Shown: positions 26,977-37,860 of the stretch, piece by piece | How the letters are laid out: each line of letters opens with the position of its first letter | Numbering within the stretch: the first letter of the stretch is position 1 | The notes under the pieces: model-generated | What the model saw: the letters and a program-made list of their open reading frames with translations, nothing else | Databases searched by the model: none | Told to the model about the DNA's origin: nothing | NCBI RefSeq assembly: GCF_027484205.1 | Contig: NZ_JAIXUB010000013.1 | Span: 186,001 to 250,000, forward strand | Source of the DNA: Flavobacterium sp. | GTDB taxonomy: Bacteria; Bacteroidota; Bacteroidia; Flavobacteriales; Flavobacteriaceae | Reading direction: 5' to 3' | DNA: 64,000 nucleotides | Made by a program: the position numbers and the translations under genes

Positions 26977-27612
26977 ATGAAAATTAGATTTTTTCTATTA
27001 TTGGTTTTATTTGGAATTAATAATTGTTTGGCTTGTAAATGTGTCGAGTATTCTATTAAAGAAAAAGTCAATATTGGTTTCAAAAAAGCAGATATTATTT
27101 TTTATGGTGAATTGATAAAATATGATACCCTAAAAATGACATATAGCTTTAAAATCTATGAAATCTTTAAAGGTAAAGTAGCATCAAAAATTATTAATGG
27201 AAATGCTGAAGGCTCAAGTTGTGATTTATTTCCTAATGAAAAAGGATTGTGGATTGTATATGGCAACTTCAATTCTGATAAAACATTAATTGGATTAAGC
27301 GCATGCTCTCCTACTCAATCACAAAATTTTGGACCTGGATTTCCTCCAATTCCATTTAAATTTGATTCTAAAGGAAAAATTATATCTAAAAATGAAATTG
27401 AAATGAGTTTATTTAATTTAGAAAATCAAAATAAATCTTTACAATCCTTCATATACCAATTAGAAAAACTAAGACAATACAAACAAAATCAGAATACAAT
27501 TTCTGAAAATTCACAAAGTAGTTTCTATCAAAAAATAGTAATTGTATCTGTAATAGTTAATGCAATTTTATTTTTAAGTTTAATAATGGTAATTAACCGA
27601 AAAAGAGTTTGA
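26977..27612 (+). CDS. TIMP/netrin-like exported protein with C-terminal membrane anchor
   Basis: A 211-residue protein. A signal peptide ends at NNCLACKCVEY: the mature protein starts with a Cys-x-Cys pair, as in TIMP/netrin (NTR) domains. The OB-fold-like body (ADIIFYGELIKYDTLKMTYSFKIYEIFKG, then SSCDLFP and IGLSACSPTQSQNFGPG) resembles the Bacteroidota TIMP-like proteins. About residues 183-205 form a hydrophobic helix (IVIVSVIVNAILFLSLIMVI) followed by NRKRV, a C-terminal anchor. It may inhibit or bind proteases at the cell surface; that is inference. It lies between rnpB and dnaX. Confidence 0.7.
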   Translation: MKIRFFLLLVLFGINNCLACKCVEYSIKEKVNIGFKKADIIFYGELIKYDTLKMTYSFKIYEIFKGKVASKIINGNAEGSSCDLFPNEKGLWIVYGNFNSDKTLIGLSACSPTQSQNFGPGFPPIPFKFDSKGKIISKNEIEMSLFNLENQNKSLQSFIYQLEKLRQYKQNQNTISENSQSSFYQKIVIVSVIVNAILFLSLIMVINRKRV

Positions 27613-27640
27613 TTTTTTTTGATTGTTATTGCTTTTGATT

Positions 27641-27671
27641 TTTGAAATTGATTTTTTTAAATCTATATTTG
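27641..27671 (+). promoter_or_regulatory. dnaX promoter
   Basis: TTTG at 27641-27644, 19 bases, then TATATTTG at 27664-27671. This is a full match to the Bacteroidota -33/-7 consensus, 17 bases before the dnaX ATG. Confidence 0.75.
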
Positions 27672-27688
27672 TAATCCAATAAAATTCT

Positions 27689-28771
27689 ATGGAACAATTT
27701 GTAGTATCAGCTCGTAAGTATCGTCCACAAACGTTTAAAGACGTTGTTGGTCAGCAAGCTATTACGAATACTTTGTTGAATGCTATAGAAACTAATCATT
27801 TGGCCTCTGCCCTATTATTTACTGGTCCAAGAGGTGTTGGAAAAACTACTTGTGCGAGAATTTTGGCTCGAAAAATTAACCAACCAGGTTATGATGATCC
27901 AAATGAAGATTTTGCTTTTAATGTTTTCGAATTGGATGCAGCTTCAAACAATTCAGTTGATGATATTCGAAATTTAATTGATCAAGTTAGAATACCGCCA
28001 CAAACAGGACAATATAAAGTTTATATTATTGATGAGGTTCACATGTTGTCATCTGCCGCTTTTAATGCGTTTTTGAAAACATTAGAAGAACCGCCAAAAC
28101 ATGCTATTTTTATTTTAGCGACTACAGAAAAACACAAAATTATTCCGACGATATTATCTCGTTGTCAGATTTTTGACTTTAAAAGAATTACAGTTAAAGA
28201 TGCTAAAGAACATTTGGCAGAAGTAGCTACAAGTCAAGGAGTTCAATTTGAAGACGACGCTTTACACATTATTGCTCAAAAAGCTGATGGTGCGATGCGT
28301 GATGCTTTATCGATTTTTGATAGAGTTGTTTCGTATTGTGGCAACAATTTGACACGTCAAGCTGTAACTGAAAATCTTAATATACTTGATTTTGAAACGT
28401 ATATTAAAGTAACCGATTTGATTTTGGAAAACAATATTCCAAGTATCTTGATTGCCTATAATGATATTTTATCAAAAGGTTTTGACGGACATCATTTTGT
28501 ATCTGGATTGGCTTCGCATTTTAGAGATTTATTGGTTTGCAAAAATCCGGCAACTTTAGTTTTATTAGAAGCTGGTGAGCAAGCGCAACAACTTTATGGT
28601 CAACAAGCACATAAATGTCAATCGGATTTTCTTTTAAAAGCGATTGAAATTGCCAACGATTGTGATTTAAAATACAAGGTTTCTCAAAACCAACGTTTGT
28701 TAGTTGAACTAACTTTAATGCAACTTTGCTCTATCGATTTTGATGGAGAAAAAAAAAAGTTGACTTTATAA
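27689..28771 (+). CDS. dnaX: DNA polymerase III gamma subunit (zero-frame product of dnaX)
   Basis: A 360-residue clamp-loader ATPase. It shows the Walker A GPRGVGKTT, the Walker B IIDEVHMLS, the SRC motif (ILSRCQIF), and the domain II and III segments ending FDGEKKKLTL. The zinc-finger cysteines of E. coli gamma/tau are absent: the loop between Walker A and DAASNNSVDD is short (QPGYDDPNED), a form I take to be lineage-specific. The gene stops at 28771 right after an A10 run. I read the stop as the end of gamma and not a mutation, because the -1 frame continues the protein (next entry). Confidence 0.92.
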   Translation: MEQFVVSARKYRPQTFKDVVGQQAITNTLLNAIETNHLASALLFTGPRGVGKTTCARILARKINQPGYDDPNEDFAFNVFELDAASNNSVDDIRNLIDQVRIPPQTGQYKVYIIDEVHMLSSAAFNAFLKTLEEPPKHAIFILATTEKHKIIPTILSRCQIFDFKRITVKDAKEHLAEVATSQGVQFEDDALHIIAQKADGAMRDALSIFDRVVSYCGNNLTRQAVTENLNILDFETYIKVTDLILENNIPSILIAYNDILSKGFDGHHFVSGLASHFRDLLVCKNPATLVLLEAGEQAQQLYGQQAHKCQSDFLLKAIEIANDCDLKYKVSQNQRLLVELTLMQLCSIDFDGEKKKLTL

Positions 28772-29502
28772 TTCCACCGACTTATTACAGAAACAATAGT
28801 TATTCTATAACGGAAGTTGGAAGTCAGAAGATTGAAGATGGAAGTCAGAAGACTGAAGTTAGAAGTCAGAAGACAGAAGATGGAAGCCAGATGACCGAAG
28901 ATGGAAGCCAGAAGATCGAAGATGGAAGTCAGAAGGTGGAAGATGATAATTCTAATAAAAAGACAAATTTAGAAATTGTTCCTGAAGCTCCAAAACCTGA
29001 AATTGATTTAAAACCTGAAACCCAAAACCTGCAACCTGCAACTAATAACGTTTCTGCTTTATCTTTATCAAGTATTCGTGCGAAAAAAGAGTTGATGGAA
29101 GCTCAAAAAGGTGTTGTAAAAGTGGAAGAGCATTTGCCTAGTGAAGCTTTTACAGAAACCGAAATGCTTGAACTTTGGTATAAATTTGCTGACCGATTAG
29201 GTGATAAAGGTGCAAAAATCATGGAGTCATTACTAAGAATTAGTGATCCTAAACTTGATGGCACTATCATTGTTTATGAACTTCCGAATGAAGGTTCTAA
29301 AATTGATTTTGACAAAGCTAAACCAGAACTATTGGGATATTTAAGAGGACATTTACACAATCATGACATTACAATTGAAGTTGTTGTGAATGAAGAAGTG
29401 AAAGTTAAAAATGCGTTTACACCACAAGATAAATTCAATCGATTGAATGAAATCAATCCAAATTTAGAGTTATTAAAAAAGACGTTTGACTTGGATTTAT
29501 AA
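27689..29502 (+). CDS. dnaX: DNA polymerase III tau subunit via -1 frameshift at A10
   Basis: Reading shifts by -1 at 28750-28759, giving EKKKVDFIIPPTYYRN and then an open frame to 29502, about 604 residues in total. The extension has a repeat linker (28813-28938), a Pro-rich hinge and a C-terminal domain of about 150 residues (FTETEMLELWYKFADRLG, KIMESLLRISDP, RLNEINPNLELLKKTFDLDL) expected to bind the polymerase alpha subunit. The linker has no alternative start with gene character; an internal ATG at 28891 lies inside a repeat unit and is not a plausible start. Frameshift mechanism (ribosomal or RNA polymerase slippage) is not resolvable here. Confidence 0.85.
28749..28759 (+). promoter_or_regulatory. 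Slippery site A10G
   Basis: Ten adenines followed by G. In the zero frame it contains A AAA AAG at 28753-28759, the same heptamer as the E. coli dnaX slip site. The zero-frame stop TAA is at 28769-28771. No strong downstream hairpin is evident. Confidence 0.85.
28813..28938 (+). repeat. In-frame 21-bp tandem repeat, six copies
   Basis: Six units of 21 bases encode variants of EDGSQKI in the tau linker (unit 1 GAAGTTGGAAGTCAGAAG plus ATT). Units differ at a few bases. The array begins in the -1 frame and keeps it open. Confidence 0.9.
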
Positions 29503-29505
29503 CAT

Positions 29506-29537
29506 AAAAAAATCGCTTTTTTCAAAGCGATTTTTTT
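29506..29537. terminator. Bidirectional terminator between dnaX and the TPR gene
   Basis: AAAAAAATCGCTTT and AAAGCGATTTTTTT are 14-base arms around TTTC. It can serve both convergent genes. Confidence 0.93.
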
Positions 29538-29557
29538 ATTTAAAACATTTACTAAAA

Positions 29558-30868
29558 TTAATTTTTAGCTTTTAATGCTTTGTACTTATCCGTTAATTCT
29601 AAGAAATTATAAACAGTCAATAAATTAGATTTAACAACTTCATTTTGAGGATCTAATTCAATAGCTTTTTCTAATAATGGTAAAGCGCTATTAAATAATT
29701 TTACTCTTTCCGCTTTTAAATTGTCATATTTTTTCAAATCTGCTGCACTTGTACCTAATTTATTCATTTCTTCAACAATTTTCCCATCAGGTTTTAATTT
29801 TAAATCAGACAAATTCAAATAAGCATTTACATAATCAGGTTTTAACTGAATTACTTTATTATAATATTTTTCTGCTTCATCATATTGTTTAGTTTCTGTT
29901 GAAACCACACCAAGATTAAAAATCAAATCTACATCATTCGGATTTGCAGCTAGTGCTTGACCAACTAACTCTTTATATTTTGCAAAATCATTAAGTTTAT
30001 AATACAAATCTGCTTCTGTTAGAATTAAAGAAGTATCATTTGGATTGTCTTTTCTAGCTTCACTGATAGCAGCTTTTGCTTCATCAGTTTTATTTTGTTG
30101 TAATAAAATTAAAGCAATATTTTTATAGATTTCTCCTCTTTTTGATGGAATTTTTTCTTCTTTTGGATTATTATGCGTTTTAAGTCTTATAAAACTATCT
30201 CTTACATTTTTATCATCATAAGTTTCAACCTCACCAGTTGCTATATTTTTTGCAGTGTATAAAGTTTTCTCACCAGAATAATTGATTGTTTTTAATTCTT
30301 TATAATATTTTAAAGCACTATCAAAATCTTCACCATTGACAGCATAACCTGCAGCATAATATAAGTTTTCTTGATCTTTTTTATCCAATTGGTAAATTGC
30401 ATATAAAACTTCTGATGATTCTTTATATTTTTTTTGATTTCCTAATGCTACTGCATAATTCAACATTTCAGGCTTAAAAGAAGCGATAGTTTCATTAATA
30501 TCATCAGTGTAAACTTTTTTTCCGGTTTTTTTCTCAAAATCTAAAGTTGCATTTAAACCTGTTGCCAAATCAGAAATTGATTTTGCATTAACAAATTTCA
30601 TCATCTGAGCAGGAGTGGCTGCTGGACCTAAAGAAGAAATTTCCATTATTGGAAGCATACATTTGTAAAAATTTGTATAAATTTTGTCACTTTCTTCTGT
30701 TGCTAGCGGTTCTAATTTATTTAAATTTGATTTATAATCAGCAATATCAGATGCACTTGGAATTTCTTTAGCATAGATTTTTTTTAACGCTTTCAACTCA
30801 TCCTTTTGGGAGAAAGAAGCAACAGAAACTAATAATGTACTAGCAATTATTATTTGTTTAATTTTCAT
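29558..30868 (-). CDS. Exported TPR protein
   Basis: A 436-residue periplasmic protein. The signal peptide MKIKQIIIASTLLVSVASFS is followed by QKDELK. TPR helices are clear from residue 270 on: SLILTEADLYYKLNDFAKYK, VDLIFNLGVVSTETKQYDEA, and YYNKVIQLKPDYVNAYLNL. The N-terminal half also looks helical and repeat-like. TPR proteins of this type scaffold envelope complexes or assembly machines. A hairpin at 30904-30949 separates it from gyrA, though co-transcription with gyrA cannot be excluded. Confidence 0.8.
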   Translation of the reverse strand: MKIKQIIIASTLLVSVASFSQKDELKALKKIYAKEIPSASDIADYKSNLNKLEPLATEESDKIYTNFYKCMLPIMEISSLGPAATPAQMMKFVNAKSISDLATGLNATLDFEKKTGKKVYTDDINETIASFKPEMLNYAVALGNQKKYKESSEVLYAIYQLDKKDQENLYYAAGYAVNGEDFDSALKYYKELKTINYSGEKTLYTAKNIATGEVETYDDKNVRDSFIRLKTHNNPKEEKIPSKRGEIYKNIALILLQQNKTDEAKAAISEARKDNPNDTSLILTEADLYYKLNDFAKYKELVGQALAANPNDVDLIFNLGVVSTETKQYDEAEKYYNKVIQLKPDYVNAYLNLSDLKLKPDGKIVEEMNKLGTSAADLKKYDNLKAERVKLFNSALPLLEKAIELDPQNEVVKSNLLTVYNFLELTDKYKALKAKN

Positions 30869-30903
30869 AATGATATTATTTAATTGTTTTTTGTGTTAAT
30901 TAA

Positions 30904-30949
30904 CAAAAGCTATGCCACCAAATAAATGTATCAGGAAACACAGCTTTTG
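30904..30949 (-). terminator. Possible terminator after gyrA
   Basis: CAAAAGCTATG and CACAGCTTTTG form an 11-base stem (one G-T pair) with a long loop. It lacks a strong U tract on the minus strand, so activity is uncertain. Confidence 0.4.
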
Positions 30950-30969
30950 CATTTATTTTATTTTAAAAT

Positions 30970-33573
30970 TTATTCTTCAGAATCATCATCAGCGTCATCA
31001 CCTTCTTCATCTTGATTTTCTACAACATCGTCATCATCTGCATCATCTTCAATAACAGCATTTGGATCGATTTCTAATTCTTCACCGTCAATTGCCACAG
31101 CTTCTTCTTCTTCATCTTTCATAACTTTAGTTACAGCTGCAATTGAATCGCTTCCTTTTAAGTTAATCAATCGAACTCCTTGCGTAGCTCTACCCATAAC
31201 TCTTAATGTAGAAACATCCATTCTGATTGTTAATCCAGATTTATTGATAATCATTAAATCATCAGCATCTGTTACTGTATTAATCGAAACTAATGCACCC
31301 GTTTTTTCAGTAATGTTTAATGTTTTCACACCTTTTCCACCACGATTGGTTATTCTATAAACAGCTTCTCCTTCGTCTTCAAGTTTGGTTCTTTTTCCAT
31401 AACCATTCTCTGTAACTACTAATAATTGAGTCTCATTAATGTTATTTTCATCAACAGAAACCATTCCGATTACTTCATCTTGGTCGTCTCTTAATGTAAT
31501 TCCACGAACTCCAGAAGCTGTTCTACCCATTGGACGAGTTTTAGCTTCTTCAAAACGAACTAATTTACCAGATTTAACAGCAATTAAAACTTGACTTCTT
31601 CCGTTAGTTAACTCTGCTCCTAATAATTCATCGTCTTCCTTAATTGTGATTGCAGCTACACCATTAACTCTTGGTTTAGAATATTTCTCTAAAGATGTTT
31701 TCTTCACCTGACCTTTTTTAGTAGCCATGATGATGTAATGCTCTTTAATATATTCAGGATTTTTTAAATCTTGTGTACAAATAAATGCTTTTACTTTATC
31801 ATCACTTTCAATGTTGATAAGGTTTTGAAGTGCACGACCTTTACTTTGTTTATTTCCTTCTGGAATTTCGTAAACACGCATCCAATAACATTTTCCTTTT
31901 TGTGTAAAAATCAATAAATAATTGTGATTAGTTGCAACAAATAAATGTTCTAAGAAATCTTGATCTCTTGTTCCAGCACTTTTTTGTCCAACTCCACCTC
32001 TATTTTGAGTTTTGTATTCTGTTAAAGATGTACGTTTAATGTAGCCAGCATGCGAAATAGTAATTACCACATTTTCATCTGCAATTAAATCTTCAATACT
32101 AACATCACCACCAGCATATTCAATTGTTGAACGACGCTCATCACCATATTTATCTTTAATTTCAACCAACTCCTCTTTAATCAAAGCCATACGCATTTCT
32201 TTGCTAGCTAATAATTCTTTCAAGTGGTTGATTAATTTCATGATTTCTTCATACTCTGCACGAAGTTTATCTTGCTCAAGACCTGTTAATTGTCTTAAAC
32301 GCATTTCAACAATCGCACGAGCTTGAATATCTGATAAACTAAATCTTTCTATTAATTTAGCTCTTGCTTCTTCTCCATCTTTAGAAGCACGAATTAATGC
32401 AATTACTTCATCAATATTGTCAGAAGCAATGATTAAACCTTCTAAAATGTGAGCTCTTTCTTCAGCTTTTCTTAATTCAAATTGTGTTCTTCTAACTACA
32501 ACATCATGACGATGTTCCACAAAATAATGAATCAATTCTTTCAGATTCAACATTTGAGGTCTTCCTTTTACTAATGCAATATTATTTACACTGAATGAAG
32601 ATTGTAATTGCGTGTATTTATATAAGGTATTTAAAACTACATTAGCAACAGCATCACGTTTTAAAATATAAACGATACGCATACCATTTCTATCCGATTC
32701 ATCACGTATGTTAGCAATACCTTCAATTTTTTTCTCATTAACCAAGTCCGCTGTTTTCTTAATCATTTCAGCTTTGTTAACTTGGTATGGAATTTCGGTA
32801 ACAATAATCGATTCTCTTCCGTCAACTTCTTCAAAGCCAACTTTAGCACGCATTACTATTCTACCTCTTCCTGTTTTGAAAGCTTCACGAACGCCTTCAT
32901 AACCATAAATTACACCACCAGTTGGAAAATCTGGTGCTTTAATATGGTTCATTAATTCATCAACTTCTATTTCTTCATTATCAATATAAGCTAATGTTCC
33001 GTCAATAACTTCAGATAAATTATGAGGTGCCATATTTGTAGCCATACCTACTGCAATTCCTGATGCTCCATTTATTAATAAATTAGGAACACGGGTTGGC
33101 ATAACAGTTGGCTCATATAAAGTATCGTCAAAGTTCAATTTGAAATCAACGGTTTCTTTGTCAATATCTGCCATAATGTCTTCCGACATTTTTTTCATTC
33201 TTGCTTCAGTATAACGCATTGCAGCAGGACTATCACCATCAACAGAACCAAAATTACCCTGACCATCAATTAATAAATAACGTAAACTCCATTCTTGCGC
33301 CATACGCACCATTGCATCATATACCGAAGTATCTCCATGTGGATGGTACTTACCTAAAACTTCTCCAACAATTCTTGCGGATTTTTTGTGAGCTCTATTA
33401 GAAAAAACTCCTAAATCATACATTCCATAAAGTACTCTTCTGTGTACTGGTTTCAAACCATCACGCACATCTGGCAATGCTCTAGAAACAATAACTGACA
33501 TCGAATAATCGATGTAAGCTGACTTCATTTCGTCTTCAATGTTAATAGGAATTAACTTTTCTCCGTCAGACAT
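30970..33573 (-). CDS. gyrA: DNA gyrase subunit A
   Basis: An 867-residue topoisomerase subunit. The catalytic tyrosine is Tyr121 in [10 protein letters not shown]. The winged-helix and quinolone pocket read [14 protein letters not shown]: positions equal to E. coli Ser83 and Asp87 are Thr82 and Asp86, which fits a quinolone-sensitive pattern in this group. The C-terminal DNA-wrapping beta-pinwheel is present, with the GyrA box as [10 protein letters not shown]. The last 50 residues are very acidic ([20 protein letters not shown]). Gyrase supercoils DNA with GyrB, which is elsewhere. It is divergent to clpC with 261 bases between. Confidence 0.97.
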   Translation of the reverse strand: MSDGEKLIPINIEDEMKSAYIDYSMSVIVSRALPDVRDGLKPVHRRVLYGMYDLGVFSNRAHKKSARIVGEVLGKYHPHGDTSVYDAMVRMAQEWSLRYLLIDGQGNFGSVDGDSPAAMRYTEARMKKMSEDIMADIDKETVDFKLNFDDTLYEPTVMPTRVPNLLINGASGIAVGMATNMAPHNLSEVIDGTLAYIDNEEIEVDELMNHIKAPDFPTGGVIYGYEGVREAFKTGRGRIVMRAKVGFEEVDGRESIIVTEIPYQVNKAEMIKKTADLVNEKKIEGIANIRDESDRNGMRIVYILKRDAVANVVLNTLYKYTQLQSSFSVNNIALVKGRPQMLNLKELIHYFVEHRHDVVVRRTQFELRKAEERAHILEGLIIASDNIDEVIALIRASKDGEEARAKLIERFSLSDIQARAIVEMRLRQLTGLEQDKLRAEYEEIMKLINHLKELLASKEMRMALIKEELVEIKDKYGDERRSTIEYAGGDVSIEDLIADENVVITISHAGYIKRTSLTEYKTQNRGGVGQKSAGTRDQDFLEHLFVATNHNYLLIFTQKGKCYWMRVYEIPEGNKQSKGRALQNLINIESDDKVKAFICTQDLKNPEYIKEHYIIMATKKGQVKKTSLEKYSKPRVNGVAAITIKEDDELLGAELTNGRSQVLIAVKSGKLVRFEEAKTRPMGRTASGVRGITLRDDQDEVIGMVSVDENNINETQLLVVTENGYGKRTKLEDEGEAVYRITNRGGKGVKTLNITEKTGALVSINTVTDADDLMIINKSGLTIRMDVSTLRVMGRATQGVRLINLKGSDSIAAVTKVMKDEEEEAVAIDGEELEIDPNAVIEDDADDDDVVENQDEEGDDADDDSEE

Positions 33574-33743
33574 ATTTATAAATTTTTAAAATAAATTAAT
33601 TTAGAATTCAAACGTGCAATATACATCTTTTTGCTATTTTTAAAAGTATTTTCAAAGACTAATTTCAATGATTTATTAACAAAATTGACTAATAAAATGG
33701 TTAATAAATTAGCAAATTGTTAGTATTTTATTCAAATATTTTT

Positions 33744-33761
33744 TTGTCAATTTACTGACAA
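33744..33761. promoter_or_regulatory. Palindrome in the gyrA-clpC divergent region
   Basis: TTGTCA, 6 bases, TGACAA: an inverted repeat 74 bases upstream of clpC. It could be an operator, but no regulator is identified. Confidence 0.35.
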
Positions 33762-33834
33762 GTGTTTTCCTCGGAATGATATTTGTAATAATTCAAGTAA
33801 TTCACTAAATTTACCTCAATAATACTATATAAAT

Positions 33835-36378
33835 ATGGATGATAATTTTTCTCCAAGAGTTAAAGATGTTATTACCTACAGTAAGGAAGAAGCATTACGT
33901 TTAGGCCACGACTTTATTGGTACTGAACACCTTATGCTGGGGATTTTGAGAGATGGAAACGGAAAGGCAATCAATATTTTGAATAGTCTTTCTGTAGATT
34001 TAGAGCATTTACGACGTAAAGTAGAAGTTTTAAGTCCGCCAAATCCTAATGCAGAAACCAGCATAGAAAAGAAAAACTTGCACTTAACAAGACAAGCAGA
34101 ACGCGCTTTAAAGACTACTTTTCTTGAAGCTAAAGTTTTTCAAAGCACCTCAATTAGCACGGCACATTTATTGTTATGTATATTGAGAAACGAAAATGAT
34201 CCCACAACAAAGCTATTGAATAAGATGAAAATCGATTATGAAATAGCAAAAGAACAATATTTAGATATGACACCAAAAGACGAAGATTTTTTAGAAAATT
34301 TACCAAGAAACGAATCGTTCAATGAAGATTCAGGTCAAGATGACAGTATGAAAGGCGACAGTTTTAATACACCTGCCAATAAATCCAATAAGAAATCTAA
34401 AACTCCTGTTTTGGATAACTTTGGACGTGATTTAACAGAAATGGCAGAAGAAGGAAAACTTGACCCTGTAGTAGGTCGCGAAAAAGAAATTGAAAGAGTT
34501 TCCCAAATTTTAAGCAGAAGAAAGAAAAACAATCCTTTATTAATAGGTGAACCTGGAGTTGGTAAATCGGCTATTGCTGAAGGTTTAGCCTTGAGAATTA
34601 TCCAAAAGAAAGTTTCGAGAATCCTTTTCAATAAAAGAGTTGTAACTTTAGATTTAGCAAGTTTAGTTGCCGGAACAAAATACCGTGGACAATTTGAAGA
34701 GCGAATGAAAGCTGTAATGAATGAGTTGGAGAAAAACGACGACATCATTCTGTTTATTGACGAAATTCACACCATTGTTGGTGCTGGTGGAGCAACAGGT
34801 TCGCTTGATGCTTCTAACATGTTCAAACCTGCCTTAGCAAGAGGTGAAATACAATGTATTGGAGCCACAACACTTGATGAATACAGACAATACATTGAAA
34901 AAGATGGTGCTTTAGAAAGACGTTTCCAAAAAGTAATTGTAGAACCAACTTCGGTTGTGGAAACCATTACTATTTTAAATAACATCAAAAATAAATACGA
35001 AGACCATCACAATGTAACTTACACTGACGAAGCAATTGAAGCGTGTGTAAAACTTACAGACAGATATATGTCAGAACGTTTTTTACCAGACAAAGCAATT
35101 GATGCATTAGACGAAGCGGGTTCAAGAGTTCATATTACAAATATTGATGTTCCAAAACAAATTTTGGATTTAGAACGTCAATTGGAAGAAGTTCGTGAGC
35201 TTAAAAATTCTGTTGTAAAAAGACAGAAATATGAAGAAGCAGCCAAACTTCGTGATGACGAAAAGAAACTAGAAAAAGAACTTGCTATTGCTCAAGAACA
35301 ATGGGAAGAAGATTCTAAAAATAATCGCATTCAAGTTACAGAAGATAATGTTGCCGATGTGGTTTCGATGATGACAGGAATTCCAGTAAATAGAATTGCT
35401 CAAACTGAAAGTAATAAACTAGCTAATCTACCTGAACTACTTCAAGGTAAGGTAATTGGACAAAACGAAGCTGTATTGAAAATTGCTCGTTCCATTCAAA
35501 GAAATCGAGCTGGATTGAAAGATCCAAATCGTCCTATTGGTTCATTTATTTTCTTAGGTTCGACAGGAGTTGGAAAAACACAATTAGCAAAAGTTTTAGC
35601 AAAAGAACTATTTGATTCTGAAGATGCGTTAATTCGTATTGATATGAGTGAATACATGGAGAAATTTGCTATTTCTCGTTTAATTGGTGCACCTCCAGGA
35701 TACGTTGGATATGAAGAAGGTGGACAATTAACCGAAAAAGTGAGAAGAAAACCATATTGTGTTGTATTGCTTGATGAAATTGAAAAAGCACATCCAGATG
35801 TTTTCAATATGATGTTACAAGTTTTAGATGACGGTTATTTAACTGATAGTTTAGGAAGAAAAATTGATTTTAAAAATACAATTATCATCATGACTTCTAA
35901 CGTTGGTGCGCGTCAATTGAAAGATTTTGGTCAAGGTGTTGGTTTCGGAACTGCTGCCAAAGTAGCTCAAGCGGACGACCATTCTAAAGGAATTATCGAA
36001 AATGCTTTGAAAAAAACATTTGCGCCTGAATTCTTAAACAGAATCGACGATGTAATTGTATTTAATTCATTAGAAAAACATGATATTGACAAAATCATCG
36101 AAATCGAATTGAAAAAATTATATTTAAGAATTGCAGATTTAGGTTATACATTAACATTATCTGACAAAGCAAAAGCTTACATCGCTGAAAAAGGATTTGA
36201 TAAACAATTTGGCGCAAGACCTTTAAAAAGAGCTATTCAAAAATATGTTGAAGATACGCTTGCCGAAGAAATTATTACTTCAAAAATCAATGCAGGTGAC
36301 GAAATTTTTATGGATATCGAAGATGGTGCTGACGAATTAAACGTAAAAGTTCAAAAGAAAGAAGAACCAACAAGTTAA
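33835..36378 (+). CDS. clpC: ATP-dependent Clp protease ATP-binding subunit ClpC
   Basis: An 847-residue AAA+ unfoldase. Two Clp N repeats lie at 1-150. AAA-1 has GEPGVGKS near residue 240, and [14 protein letters not shown]. The UVR-like coiled coil of ClpC ([35 protein letters not shown]) follows, then AAA-2 with GSTGVGKT near 580. A VGF loop ([11 protein letters not shown]) in AAA-2 matches the ClpP-docking tripeptide. It delivers misfolded or tagged proteins to ClpP. The M-domain is short, so it is ClpC and not ClpB. A repeat-derived terminator follows. Confidence 0.95.
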   Translation: MDDNFSPRVKDVITYSKEEALRLGHDFIGTEHLMLGILRDGNGKAINILNSLSVDLEHLRRKVEVLSPPNPNAETSIEKKNLHLTRQAERALKTTFLEAKVFQSTSISTAHLLLCILRNENDPTTKLLNKMKIDYEIAKEQYLDMTPKDEDFLENLPRNESFNEDSGQDDSMKGDSFNTPANKSNKKSKTPVLDNFGRDLTEMAEEGKLDPVVGREKEIERVSQILSRRKKNNPLLIGEPGVGKSAIAEGLALRIIQKKVSRILFNKRVVTLDLASLVAGTKYRGQFEERMKAVMNELEKNDDIILFIDEIHTIVGAGGATGSLDASNMFKPALARGEIQCIGATTLDEYRQYIEKDGALERRFQKVIVEPTSVVETITILNNIKNKYEDHHNVTYTDEAIEACVKLTDRYMSERFLPDKAIDALDEAGSRVHITNIDVPKQILDLERQLEEVRELKNSVVKRQKYEEAAKLRDDEKKLEKELAIAQEQWEEDSKNNRIQVTEDNVADVVSMMTGIPVNRIAQTESNKLANLPELLQGKVIGQNEAVLKIARSIQRNRAGLKDPNRPIGSFIFLGSTGVGKTQLAKVLAKELFDSEDALIRIDMSEYMEKFAISRLIGAPPGYVGYEEGGQLTEKVRRKPYCVVLLDEIEKAHPDVFNMMLQVLDDGYLTDSLGRKIDFKNTIIIMTSNVGARQLKDFGQGVGFGTAAKVAQADDHSKGIIENALKKTFAPEFLNRIDDVIVFNSLEKHDIDKIIEIELKKLYLRIADLGYTLTLSDKAKAYIAEKGFDKQFGARPLKRAIQKYVEDTLAEEIITSKINAGDEIFMDIEDGADELNVKVQKKEEPTS

Positions 36379-36398
36379 AATTTAATCATCAATATTTC

Positions 36399-36466
36399 AG
36401 CCACGAAATACTTGAATTACTCTAAATAATTAGTGAAAATTCCTGTAATTCGTGGCTTAATTTTTT
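36399..36466 (+). terminator. Terminator-like inverted repeat after clpC
   Basis: AGCCACGAA at 36399-36407 and TTCGTGGCT at 36449-36457 are perfect 9-base arms around a 41-base loop, followed by TAATTTTTT. The ATTCGTGGC core resembles a dispersed Flavobacteria repeat. Confidence 0.55.
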
Positions 36467-36472
36467 AATCAA

Positions 36473-37843
36473 ATGCAACAAAACAAAATCATTTTAGGTT
36501 CTGAAGAATGGTGTTCTTTTCCAGAATTAGGAATTCCTGCAATAAAAGCACGTGTCGATTCGGGTGCAAAAACTTCTGCTTTACATGCCATAAACATTGC
36601 ACCTTTCGTAAAAGATGGAATCAACTGGGTAAAATTTGACATCAATCCTATTCAAAATAATCTCAAAACAGTTATTCATTGTGAGGCAATTCTAATAGAC
36701 AAACGTGTTGTAAAAAGTTCGAGTGGTTTTCGTGAACAACGTTATGTAATTCAAACCGAAATCAAACTTGGAAATGACTCTTGGAAAATCGAAATGACTT
36801 TAACCAATCGAGATTCTATGGGATTTCGAATGCTTCTTGGTCGTGAAGCCATGAGCGGAAGAATTCTAGTTGATCCAGAACAAAAATATCTGTTAGGCCA
36901 AACTACTACAGAAAATTTAAAAGATTTGTATGTGAATTCAATTGCAAATAAATCCGGTTTACGAATTGGTTTATTAGCAAGTAATCCCGAATTATACAGC
37001 AACAAACGAATAATGGAAGCTGGTGAAATGCGTGGTCATGAAATGCATTTTCTAAACATCAAAGAATGTTACATGAAACTCGATGCCGACCAACCCGAAA
37101 TTCATTATCGTGGTGGAAAAGTATTAGATAATTTTGATGCTGTAATTCCACGAATTCGCCCAAGTATTACGTTTTATGGTTGTGCTTTAACGAGACAATT
37201 CGAAGCAATGAAAGTTTATTGTTTGAATTCGGCTGCTGCCATAACACAATCGCGTGATAAATTATTTTCATTGCAATTATTACTCAGAAATGGTGTCGAT
37301 ATTCCAACTACAGGATTTGCCAATTCACCTTTAGATACAGACGATTTGATAAAAATGGTTGGTGGTTCGCCATTAATTGTGAAATTATTAGAAGGAACAC
37401 AGGGAAAAGGAGTTGTTTTAGCCGAAACAAAAAAAGCTGCAGAATCAGTAATTAATGCATTTAAGAGCTTAAATGCCAATATTTTAGTTCAAGAATTTAT
37501 CAAAGAAGCTAACGGAAAAGATTTGCGATTATTTGTTGTTGATGGAAAAGTAGTTGCATCGATTCAACGTGAAGCTGCTCCGGGAGAATTCAGAGCCAAC
37601 ATTCACATGGGAGGAACTGCTTCAATTGTGAAACCAACAGCCGATGAAAAACGAATTGCTATAAAAGCAGCAAAAGCTATGGACTTAAGAGTTGCGGGAG
37701 TTGACATCATTCGTTCTACAAAAGGACCACTTTTATTAGAAGTAAATTCATCGCCAGGATTAGAAGGAATTGAAGGAGCAACTAATAAAGACATTGCTGG
37801 TGAGATGATTAAAGCGATTGAAAATAATATTAAGAAAAAGTGA
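36473..37843 (+). CDS. rimK: RimB-RimK fusion: retropepsin-like protease plus S6-type glutamate ligase
   Basis: A 456-residue fusion. Residues 1-140 are a RimB-like (PF05618) retropepsin-fold domain with the active-site DSGAKTSA at 29-36. Residues about 160-456 are an ATP-grasp ligase like Rim[55 protein letters not shown], and the metal site [15 protein letters not shown]. RimK adds glutamates to the C-terminus of ribosomal protein S6; RimB may cut such tails. Joining them in one chain suggests a self-contained writer and editor. The substrate here is inferred. The gene heads a likely operon of four small membrane-protein genes. Confidence 0.87.
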   Translation: MQQNKIILGSEEWCSFPELGIPAIKARVDSGAKTSALHAINIAPFVKDGINWVKFDINPIQNNLKTVIHCEAILIDKRVVKSSSGFREQRYVIQTEIKLGNDSWKIEMTLTNRDSMGFRMLLGREAMSGRILVDPEQKYLLGQTTTENLKDLYVNSIANKSGLRIGLLASNPELYSNKRIMEAGEMRGHEMHFLNIKECYMKLDADQPEIHYRGGKVLDNFDAVIPRIRPSITFYGCALTRQFEAMKVYCLNSAAAITQSRDKLFSLQLLLRNGVDIPTTGFANSPLDTDDLIKMVGGSPLIVKLLEGTQGKGVVLAETKKAAESVINAFKSLNANILVQEFIKEANGKDLRLFVVDGKVVASIQREAAPGEFRANIHMGGTASIVKPTADEKRIAIKAAKAMDLRVAGVDIIRSTKGPLLLEVNSSPGLEGIEGATNKDIAGEMIKAIENNIKKK

Positions 37844-37860
37844 TTATTGAAAACTAACTT

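Noticed and set aside
28771..28891. dnaX as a broken gene or two separate genes
   Set aside because: The -1 frame is open from the A10 run into the downstream ORF, and the second ORF's first ATG lies in the middle of a repeat unit, so a frameshift product is the simpler reading.
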